A stretch of 8,893 nucleotides of DNA, taken from assembly GCA_029857855.1 (NCBI GenBank), contig JAOUGG010000072.1:1-8893 (forward strand), given 5' to 3'. The position numbers and the translations under genes were made by a program. This document shows positions 1 through 6,207 of this stretch, one piece after another (positions within the stretch are counted from its first letter, which is position 1; every line of letters starts with the position of its first letter). Below the pieces are notes generated by a model. The model saw only the letters and a list, made by a program, of their open reading frames with translations. It did no database searches and was not told the origin of the DNA. The stretch comes from Acidimicrobiia bacterium (lineage in GTDB: Bacteria; Actinomycetota; Acidimicrobiia; Acidimicrobiales; SZUA-35).

Positions 1-1
1 C

Positions 2-817
2 TACGCCCGGACCAATTTCGAGTGGACGGGCGCCGCACCGAACTCCTTCACCCTCTCGCTGAAGGCCGACGACGGGGCCGTCGTCTACCTCAACGGCGTG
101 GAGCTGGTTCGGGAGAACCTGCCCGACGGTGCCATTGCCGCATCGACCCCGGCGATCGGCTGGAAGGGCACGGCCGAGGAAACCTTCCGGGACTTCCAGG
201 TACCGGCGGACGCACTGGTCGACGGCACCAACCTGGTGGCCGTGGAGGTCCACAACGTGTGGCGCAACAACGCCGATCTCAGTTTCGATCTCTCGATGGC
301 GGCCTCCGAGATCGTTGATGCCGGGATCGACTGGGAGTTCGTCAACGGCGGTGCCGATTGGAACTACATCGACGAAGCCACGGCGACCCCCGACGGCTGG
401 ACCGCCGGAATCGTGAACGGCTCCAGTGGCGCTGCACCGCTCGGCTTCGCCGAGGACTTCATCGCCACCGAGGTGGTGGCGGGCAACGAGGCCTACTACT
501 TCACTCGAACCTTCACCGTCGAGGATAAATGGGTGGGTTCGGACATGACCCTGAAGCTGCTGGCCGATGACGGAGCCGTCGTCTACCTGAACGGTGTCGA
601 GGTCCACCGGTTCAACATGCCCGACGGGCCCGTCGACTGGAGCACACGGCCGCTGAACTGGGTGGCCGGTGCCGATGAGACCTACGTGCGCACCGTGATC
701 AACGGCGACGCCCTGGTGGCCGGCGAGAACACGATCGCCGTCGAAGTGCACAACTACTGGCCCGGCAACAGCGATCTCAGCTTCGATCTGTCGCTCAAGG
801 GTGGCGATCTGCCGTAG
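2..817 (+). CDS. C-terminal part of a secreted/surface protein with two tandem galactose-binding-like beta-sandwich modules (5' partial)
   Basis: The frame is open from the left edge to tandem stops (TAG at 815, then TGA in frame at 818), giving 271 visible residues; the real start lies outside the window. Two copies of one module are seen. Each has the motif DDGAVVYLNG (residues 23-32 and 189-198), then an MPDG/LPDG turn, a stretch ending AVEVHN, and a closing SFDLS strand (residues 94-98 and 260-264). The copies are exactly 166 residues apart at both ends. The segment between them (about 103-187, with aromatic DW/GGADWNY, a PLGF motif and YYFTRTF) is the first half of the second module. This pattern is common in multidomain extracellular bacterial proteins, for example beside metallophosphoesterase or lamin-tail domains, where such modules are thought to bind carbohydrate. 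No LPXTG signal or C-terminal membrane anchor is present; it ends GGDLP. The catalytic part, if any, is out of view. The module type is fairly sure; the protein's role is unknown. Confidence 0.8.
   Translation, partial: YARTNFEWTGAAPNSFTLSLKADDGAVVYLNGVELVRENLPDGAIAASTPAIGWKGTAEETFRDFQVPADALVDGTNLVAVEVHNVWRNNADLSFDLSMAASEIVDAGIDWEFVNGGADWNYIDEATATPDGWTAGIVNGSSGAAPLGFAEDFIATEVVAGNEAYYFTRTFTVEDKWVGSDMTLKLLADDGAVVYLNGVEVHRFNMPDGPVDWSTRPLNWVAGADETYVRTVINGDALVAGENTIAVEVHNYWPGNSDLSFDLSLKGGDLP
44..814 (+). repeat. Tandem duplicated protein module with a 498-base period
   Basis: Matching codons recur at a constant offset of 498 bases: the DDGAVVYLNG block starts at 68 and again at 566, and the SFDLS block starts at 281 and again at 779. 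The nucleotide sequence is still clearly similar in the motif blocks, as in the shared run gccgtcgtctacct. There is no net insertion or deletion between the two copies over this interval. More copies may exist upstream of the window. Confidence 0.7.
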
Positions 818-822
818 TGACC

Positions 823-891
823 GGTCCCCTCTGCGGGACCTCGGGAGCCGGGATCAGCGGGCCTGCCCGTCGTCGGATCCCGGCTCCATTT
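823..891 (+). terminator. Two consecutive hairpins, probable transcription terminator of the surface-protein gene
   Basis: Just after the stop, ggtccc (823-828) pairs with gggacc (835-840) around a 6-base loop. Next, ggagccgggatc (844-855) pairs perfectly over 12 bp with gatcccggctcc (876-887), with a 20-base loop that itself contains a 4-bp stem (858-861 with 866-869). The second stem is followed by ATTTCC, only a short T-run. The length and perfection of the stem and its place between two unrelated transcription units make a terminator the best reading. With so short a U-tract it could also act as an mRNA 3'-end stabiliser. Confidence 0.65.
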
Positions 892-957
892 CCTAAAGAG
901 CGTCCATCGAACGGCCGATTTGCCTGGTGAGAGCAGCAAGCACCGACCGTGCCCGAC

Positions 958-961
958 AAGG
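958..961 (+). promoter_or_regulatory. Ribosome binding site that decides the start of the Wzz-type gene
   Basis: AAGG lies 6 bases before the ATG at 968. The upstream in-frame TTG at 920 has no comparable Shine-Dalgarno sequence at a useful distance; the nearest purine run, aaagag, ends about 20 bases before it. It would add only a 16-residue polar leader, so the ATG at 968 is preferred. Confidence 0.55.
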
Positions 962-967
962 CAAACG

Positions 968-3292
968 ATGCGCACCGACGGAACGGCCACTTTGGACCAC
1001 TACCTCAAACCCATCCTCGAGCACAAGAACCTGATCATCGCGGTGACCGCGGTGACGGCGTTGCTTGCAGTTGCGGCCTCGCTGGTGCTCCCACCTTCGT
1101 ATCGGTCGACGGCTTCGGTACTCTTGACCCCGATCTCTGGGAACCCGCTCACGCCGCTCGAGTCCGACACCGACGTCGACATGGCCACGGAGTTGTTGAT
1201 CTCGACGTCGAAGGCCGTCGTGGCTCGGGTGGCCGAGGATCTCACGGCCCAATCGACGGGCGTTGACCCCGACAAGCTCGCCGACAACGTCTCGGCCAGC
1301 AGCCCCCGGGAGTCGAAGGTCCTCGACCTCACCTACCGGGCCGCGACCCCGGAGTTGGCTCAGCTCATCGCCAACTCATTCGCCGAGAACTACCTCGAGT
1401 ACCGGGAGCAGATCGCCAGCGAGAACCGGTCCGACGCCGTTGAGCTGCTCAACGATCGGATCGCTCTGCTGAAGGATCAGCTCTCGCAGATCGAGGGCCG
1501 GTTGAGCCAGATGGAGTCGGGAACGCAACCCTACGTGGCGGCGTCTGTCGAGCGGGACTCGATCGACGGTGAGCTTCAGGCCCAGCAGGAGGCATTGGCG
1601 GCCCTCTCCACTCTCACGCTGAGCGCCGGTGAGATTCTCAGCCCCGCTCGACTGCCGGTGGCACCGACCGGCCCGGGTCTCATCACCCTGCTTGTCGGTG
1701 GACTGGCCGGTGGTCTCGTTGTCGGCGTCGTGTCGGCCATGTTGCTCAGCGCCGTTCAGGCGAGTCGAGTGCCGCGGAATCGCCGGGCCTCGGATCACAT
1801 CGAGCAGAACCGTCGCCAGGAGGACCGGTCCCAAATCGGCGGCCGCCGGGCGGGTGATGGACAGACCGAATCGGCGGTCGAGAAGCTCGCCCGGGTAACC
1901 GCCGGCCGTGAGCAAAGCGAAAGCGATGACCACGAGGCCGACAGCGACGGCCACGAGGCCGAGGACGACGGCCGGCTTGACGAACCTGCCGACAAGACCG
2001 CAGACAAACGGGCCGACAAGACCGCTGCGGAAGGCACGGACGAGCCGGCGGAGGACGGTCCGGACACGCCTCCGGGAGACGCCACCGAGCAGCCGGTCGA
2101 CAACAACATGGCCGAGTCGGCCGACAAGACCGCCGACGAGCCGGCCGACAAGACCGCCGACGAGCCGGCCGACAAGACGGCTGACAAGAAGGCCGACAAG
2201 ACCGCCGAACTCGCCGACATGGTCACAGCCATCGACAAGGCCGCCGAAGAGGCCGTCGGCTTGAACCCGGCCGAGTCCACCTTGGAGCCTGCGGATACGG
2301 CATCCACACGATCGCCCACACCGGCGCCGACCGCGGGGCCCGTCACACACTCCGTCGTCCACCAGGGAGAGCCGCCCGCCCCGCCGCCGGCGGCGGCGAA
2401 GCAACACGATCGCCGGCGTGACGACGGTCCCCATGCCACCGCCGAGGAGGAACCCGACGTCGTTCCCGATCCGGGTTCGGAAGCCCCGGTGCTTCCGATC
2501 GATCACGTCGTCGCCGCCCACTTCGGCGACGACGTCCCGCCCCCGCCGCGAAACAAGGCGAAGCTGAAAGGCGATTCGGCGCCTGCGCCCAATGAGCCAC
2601 CGCACGATCGACGAGCCAACGGCTCGGCGGCCGCCCAGCAGGCTTCGCTCATCACCCCGAGCCTGGAGGTCGAGGCCGACTTCGACCGGCTCGTCGGCGA
2701 GATCCGCGAGCAGTTGGCCGTCGGCCCGCTGACCTGCCTCGCCGTCGGGCAGGACCACCGGGCCCAATCGGTGGCGGCCGGCTTCGCGCTCGTCGACGGC
2801 CTGAAGGACCTCGAGGTCGACGTGTTGATCCTCGACGCCACCCTCGACGAACCGGTTTTGGCCGAGGTACTGGAACTTCCGAACATCCCCGGGTTGAGCG
2901 AGCTGATCGTCGGCCAGGCGCCGATGGAGGCGACCATTCAACAACTCGAGGGTTTCACCGGCCTCTACGCCGTGACGGTGGGCAAGCCGACGCCTCTCTC
3001 GCGATCGGCGTTCGGCACGCCGAAACTCCGTGACCTTCTCCGCCAGGCCAAGCAGCGGTTCCCGGTGACGGTCATCATCGGGGGCGACATCGCCGACGCC
3101 GCCCTCCTGTCACAAGCCGGCGGCGCACTCGACGGTCTGGTCGTTGCCGCCTCGGCCCCTCCCGGGCAACCGGCCGACCCCGGTCTGGTCGAAGCGCTTT
3201 CCGCGTTGAACGCGCCGGTCTGGGTGCGGATCTCGGTCGCCGTCGACCCGGGCCCCACCGCATCGGCGGCCAACGCCGCGACAACAGTCTGA
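968..3292 (+). CDS. Wzz-type polysaccharide co-polymerase fused to a degenerate BY-kinase-like domain
   Basis: From the ATG at 968 this is 774 residues (790 if the TTG at 920 is used). Order of parts: TM1 about 21-41; an extracytoplasmic Wzz region of about 195 residues with a predicted coiled coil around 153-185; a proline-containing stretch before TM2 (LSPARLPVAPTGPG); TM2 about 238-262; a charged, low-complexity cytoplasmic linker about 263-559; and a C-terminal alpha/beta domain about 560-774. Wzz proteins set chain length in Wzx/Wzy pathways, and actinobacterial forms are often fused to or paired with a tyrosine autokinase. The C-terminal domain keeps a kinase-like outline: DVLILDATLDEP at 618-629 resembles Walker A', and IPGLSELIVG matches the family's PGLS segment. 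The Walker A position reads VGQDHRAQSV, with no GKT/GKS. The Walker B position reads TVIIGGD (around 702-707) where the family has an Asp. There is no C-terminal tyrosine cluster. It is therefore probably a non-catalytic, regulatory version. First gene of a + strand operon; its stop is 5 bases before the next start. Confidence 0.85.
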   Translation: MRTDGTATLDHYLKPILEHKNLIIAVTAVTALLAVAASLVLPPSYRSTASVLLTPISGNPLTPLESDTDVDMATELLISTSKAVVARVAEDLTAQSTGVDPDKLADNVSASSPRESKVLDLTYRAATPELAQLIANSFAENYLEYREQIASENRSDAVELLNDRIALLKDQLSQIEGRLSQMESGTQPYVAASVERDSIDGELQAQQEALAALSTLTLSAGEILSPARLPVAPTGPGLITLLVGGLAGGLVVGVVSAMLLSAVQASRVPRNRRASDHIEQNRRQEDRSQIGGRRAGDGQTESAVEKLARVTAGREQSESDDHEADSDGHEAEDDGRLDEPADKTADKRADKTAAEGTDEPAEDGPDTPPGDATEQPVDNNMAESADKTADEPADKTADEPADKTADKKADKTAELADMVTAIDKAAEEAVGLNPAESTLEPADTASTRSPTPAPTAGPVTHSVVHQGEPPAPPPAAAKQHDRRRDDGPHATAEEEPDVVPDPGSEAPVLPIDHVVAAHFGDDVPPPPRNKAKLKGDSAPAPNEPPHDRRANGSAAAQQASLITPSLEVEADFDRLVGEIREQLAVGPLTCLAVGQDHRAQSVAAGFALVDGLKDLEVDVLILDATLDEPVLAEVLELPNIPGLSELIVGQAPMEATIQQLEGFTGLYAVTVGKPTPLSRSAFGTPKLRDLLRQAKQRFPVTVIIGGDIADAALLSQAGGALDGLVVAASAPPGQPADPGLVEALSALNAPVWVRISVAVDPGPTASAANAATTV
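1988..2215 (+). repeat. In-frame 24-base tandem repeats coding for ADKT-type octapeptides
   Basis: Four contiguous 24-base units lie at 2120-2143, 2144-2167, 2168-2191 and 2192-2215, encoding ADKTADEP, ADKTADEP, ADKTADKK and ADKTAELA. The first two units are identical at the DNA level. Two further units at 1988-2011 and 2012-2035 encode ADKTADKR and ADKTAAEG, separated from the main block by 84 bases of acidic, proline-containing sequence. All lie in the cytoplasmic linker of the Wzz-type protein. The unit length is a multiple of three, so copy-number change would keep the frame. Confidence 0.85.
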
Positions 3293-3297
3293 GGGCC

Positions 3298-4623
3298 GTG
3301 ACCCCGCCGACGGCTGTCGAGGTGCCGGGCCGATTCGAACAGCCGGACGGTTGGTCGTTCCCCGATCAACGCAACCTGCCCTCCGGCACCGGATCCCTCT
3401 ACGCGGCCCTCATCGCCGGCTACCCCCTGGCCTGGGCCACCGGCTTCTCCCCGCTCTGGTTCCCGGCCGTGGCGATCCTCATGGTGGTGTGGCTGATCCG
3501 CTACCGACCCCTGCGGGTGCCGGCGGGCACGATCAGCTTCGCCCTGTTCCTCGTCCTCGTCGCCGCCTCGGTCATCCAGGTCGATTCGGCCAGTCGACTG
3601 GCGCTGTGGGGACTGCGGGCGTCGTGGTATGTCGCCGCGTTCATCTCGTTCGTCTACCTGGCCCGCCAGACCGGCCCGAAGGCCCGACGCCGAATCGTCC
3701 GAGCCATGATCCTGCTGTGGGCGGCGACCATTCTCGGGGGCTACGGCGCGATTCTGCTGCCCGATCTGACCTGGGAGACGCCCATTTCGCTGGCCCTCCC
3801 CGGCTCGATCGCGTCCGACCCGTTCGTGCGGGATCTGATCGTGCCCCGGACCTCGGAGATCCAGACCTTCTGGACCGGCGTGCGGCTCAACCGTCCGGCC
3901 GCACCCTATCCCTACACCAACGCCTGGGGTTCATCGGTCGCGCTGCTCACACCCTTCGTCCTCGCCGCCCTGCAGGATCGACGGATCGGCCTGCCCCGCT
4001 GGCTCGTCGTCGCCATGCTGGTGGCCGGTATGGTGCCGTTCTACGTCGCCCTCAACCGCGGGGCCTGGTTGACGCTCGTGGTCGGCATCGTCTACAGCGG
4101 GCTGCGGTCGGCCTTGGTCAAGCGCCGGCCGGTGCCGCTGCTGATCGTGATCCTGGTCGCCGTCACCGGCCTCGTCGTGGCCCTCAACACCGGCGTGCTC
4201 GACACGGCGATCGACCAACTCGAAACCAGATCGGCCGACAGCAACGAGACCCGGGCCAACATCTACCTGGAGACGATCGAGCAGTCGGCCGAATCACCGA
4301 TGATCGGATTCGGCACGCCTCGCCCCAACCCGTCGAACCCGACCGGACCACCGCTCGGGACCCACGGCCAGGTGTGGGCGATCATGTTCGCCCACGGCTA
4401 TCTCGCTCTGGCCCTCTACCTGCTGTTCTTCGTGTACGGCTTCGTCCGCGGTGCGGGCAAGGGTGTGGTCGGACACTGGGCCAAGGTCTCGCTGCTGATC
4501 GGGCTGCTACAACTGCCGATCTACGGGCATCTACCGATGCAGCTCTTCATCATGATGGGCGCAGTGGGGATCGCCACCTGGCCCGAGGATGCGCTCGGAC
4601 CGGCCCGAACGGCGGGACGGTGA
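3298..4623 (+). CDS. O-antigen ligase / Wzy polymerase family membrane protein
   Basis: A 441-residue polytopic membrane protein with about ten hydrophobic segments (roughly 33-67, 76-96, 100-121, 131-152, 205-226, 231-250, 255-272, 277-298, 360-385 and 395-420). It has the signature of the O-antigen ligase/polymerase superfamily: NRGAWL at 253-258, equivalent to the usual SRGAWL-type motif before a TM helix. After this comes a large extracytoplasmic loop with ETRANIY (Arg319), SPMIGFG, GTHGQ (354-358, including the conserved His) and the helix AHGYLALALYL. Such proteins join undecaprenyl-linked repeat units to a growing chain (Wzy) or move glycan to an acceptor (WaaL, or protein/teichoic ligases). 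Being between Wzz- and Wzx-type genes favours Wzy-like polymerase. The GTG start at 3298 is 5 bases after the previous stop. A GAGG at 3291-3294 overlaps that stop, but its 3-base spacing is tight, so translational coupling is likely. The length is typical for the family. Confidence 0.85.
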   Translation: MTPPTAVEVPGRFEQPDGWSFPDQRNLPSGTGSLYAALIAGYPLAWATGFSPLWFPAVAILMVVWLIRYRPLRVPAGTISFALFLVLVAASVIQVDSASRLALWGLRASWYVAAFISFVYLARQTGPKARRRIVRAMILLWAATILGGYGAILLPDLTWETPISLALPGSIASDPFVRDLIVPRTSEIQTFWTGVRLNRPAAPYPYTNAWGSSVALLTPFVLAALQDRRIGLPRWLVVAMLVAGMVPFYVALNRGAWLTLVVGIVYSGLRSALVKRRPVPLLIVILVAVTGLVVALNTGVLDTAIDQLETRSADSNETRANIYLETIEQSAESPMIGFGTPRPNPSNPTGPPLGTHGQVWAIMFAHGYLALALYLLFFVYGFVRGAGKGVVGHWAKVSLLIGLLQLPIYGHLPMQLFIMMGAVGIATWPEDALGPARTAGR

Positions 4624-4629
4624 CCGGTC

Positions 4630-6207
4630 ATGGCCACGCTTGACACCCGGTCTGACCTGCGTCCGACCGCCGACGGTGACCGGGTCCGCCAGGCCGCCCG
4701 CGGGTCGGCGTTCAACCTGGTGGGGGCCGTAACAGCGGCGGTCGTCAGCTTTTTCACCGTCGGGCTCATCACCAACACCTACGGTCAGTCCCGAGCAGGG
4801 GTCTTCTTCGCCGCCACCGCCCTGTTCACCCTGGCCGCCAACGGCGCCCGGCTGGGCGCCGAGTCGAGTCTGACCTTCTTCGTATCCCGGCTCCGGGCCG
4901 CCGACCGTCGGGGCGAGGTCGCGGCCGTGACCGCAACCGCACTACGGGCCACCGCGGCAGTGGCGCTGCTGTTCGCGGTCGTCGGGTTTCTCGGCGCGGA
5001 CTCGATCGCCGCCGCGCTGGCCGAAGAGGAGGACAACGCCCGGTCGCTGGCCGCGATGATCAGGGTGCTCGCCCTGGTGGCGCCGGTGTTCTCGGTGAGC
5101 CAGGCGATGTTCGGGGCCAGCCGCGGTTTCGGGACGATGCGGCCTTCGGTGGTCGCCGGGCAGCTCGTGCGCCCGATCGTGCAACTGGCCCTCGTCGCCC
5201 TCGTCGTCGTGATGGCCGCCGACGTGGCTGCGCTGGCATGGGCCTGGGCCGGTGCCGCGGTGGTGTCGCTGGCCGTCATCACGGTGTGGTTGCGGAACCG
5301 GCTGAACCGGATAGACGCTCCGGCCGGCACGTTCCGATCGTCGGACTACTGGCGATTCGCTGCGCCTCGTGCACTGACCGACGTCATCTCCTCCGCGCTG
5401 GAGCGTCTCGACCTGCTCCTCGTCGCCTACGTTCTGGGTGAGGCCCAGGCCGGCGTGTACGGAGCGGCCAATCGGCTGATCGTTGCCGGCCAACTCATGA
5501 TGTTCGCCACCTCGCAGTCGATGGCACCGCATCTCAGTGCGGCGTTCGCTCAGGACGACAACGAGGAGGCCGAACACGTGTTGCACACGGTGTCGGCCTG
5601 GAACGTCACGCTGCTGTGGCCGGTGTTCCTGACGATGGCCTTCGGCGCCGAGACGATCCTCCGCCTGTTCGGCGACGACTTCACCGACGGAACCCGCCTC
5701 GTCCAGATCTTCTCGGTGGCCCTGGTGATCATCATCGGACTCGGCGTCGGCGACACCCTGCTCCTGATGACGGGGCGAAGCCTGGCCTCGCTCGTCAACC
5801 ATCTGCTGGCCCTGGTGACCATGGTCGGACTCTCACTCGTGCTGCTCCCCCGTGTCGGCGTGGTCGGCGCAGCGTGGGCCTGGGCCGCCTCGCGTATCCT
5901 CATACGGGTGCTGGCGGTGATCACGGTCTGGCGGACCAACCGGGTCCACGGACTCGGCCGATCCGTCATGGTGGCCGGTCTTATCGCTTTCCTGGCCTAC
6001 GTACCGACCGGCTGGCTGATCCATCGCGGCATCGACAACGGGGTGCTGGCCCTCGGCGTCCACGTTGCGGTCGGCGCCGTCATCCAGCTTGTCATCTCGC
6101 TGCGGTTCCGGGAGCTCCTCGAACTCGACCAGCTGCTGACGATCGCCCGCCTCTCCGGGCCCGGGCCTGATGGCTCTACGAGAGCCAGTCGAACCGCCGG
6201 TCGATGA
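4630..6207 (+). CDS. Wzx-type polysaccharide flippase (MOP superfamily)
   Basis: A 525-residue protein made almost wholly of hydrophobic helices, about 12-14 in number. Features typical of Wzx/RfbX and related MOP transporters are an N-terminal amphipathic start followed by GSAFNLVGAVTAAVVSFF, then NTYG in the first loop, SDYWRFAAPRALTDV at the start of the second half, a LDLLLVAYVLGEAQAGVYGAA segment (only partly quoted here by type), LRLFGDDF, and LVLLPRVGVVGAAWAWAASR. These proteins flip undecaprenyl-pyrophosphate-linked repeat units across the membrane for Wzy. The ATG at 4630 is 6 bases after the ligase stop. GGTGA at 4619-4623, which includes that stop codon, matches the 3' part of the Shine-Dalgarno consensus at 6-base spacing, suggesting coupled translation. 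The last 15 or so residues are polar (SGPGPDGSTRASRTAGR) and are encoded partly in the 32-base antisense overlap with the sulfotransferase gene, which may explain their odd composition. MurJ or a MATE drug exporter is less likely given the neighbours. Confidence 0.85.
   Translation: MATLDTRSDLRPTADGDRVRQAARGSAFNLVGAVTAAVVSFFTVGLITNTYGQSRAGVFFAATALFTLAANGARLGAESSLTFFVSRLRAADRRGEVAAVTATALRATAAVALLFAVVGFLGADSIAAALAEEEDNARSLAAMIRVLALVAPVFSVSQAMFGASRGFGTMRPSVVAGQLVRPIVQLALVALVVVMAADVAALAWAWAGAAVVSLAVITVWLRNRLNRIDAPAGTFRSSDYWRFAAPRALTDVISSALERLDLLLVAYVLGEAQAGVYGAANRLIVAGQLMMFATSQSMAPHLSAAFAQDDNEEAEHVLHTVSAWNVTLLWPVFLTMAFGAETILRLFGDDFTDGTRLVQIFSVALVIIIGLGVGDTLLLMTGRSLASLVNHLLALVTMVGLSLVLLPRVGVVGAAWAWAASRILIRVLAVITVWRTNRVHGLGRSVMVAGLIAFLAYVPTGWLIHRGIDNGVLALGVHVAVGAVIQLVISLRFRELLELDQLLTIARLSGPGPDGSTRASRTAGR
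6171..6187. other. Hairpin inside the convergent gene overlap (candidate bidirectional terminator)
   Basis: tggctct (6171-6177) pairs perfectly over 7 bp with agagcca (6181-6187) around a 3-base loop. It sits within the overlap of the two convergent genes and contains the sulfotransferase stop codon. A 10-base palindrome, ccgggcccgg, lies just to the left at 6155-6164. The stem would form in RNA from either strand. There is no T-run on either side, so intrinsic termination is only a possibility; the structure could be a by-product of coding constraint. Confidence 0.35.

Noticed and set aside
920..967. TTG at 920 as the start of the Wzz-type gene
   Set aside because: It lacks a well-placed ribosome binding site and adds only a short polar leader; the ATG at 968 has AAGG at 6-base spacing. 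Not fully excluded.
1376..2944. 522-codon open frame on the minus strand, opposite the Wzz-type gene
   Set aside because: It is an antisense shadow of the GC-rich, repeat-bearing + strand gene. Its product is full of Arg, Gly and Val runs mirroring the linker repeats, with no recognisable domain.
3351..4643. 430-codon open frame on the + strand in another phase over the ligase/polymerase gene
   Set aside because: Its product is Arg/Pro/Gly-rich with no membrane segments, while the 3298 frame encodes a membrane protein with family motifs and sits correctly in the operon.
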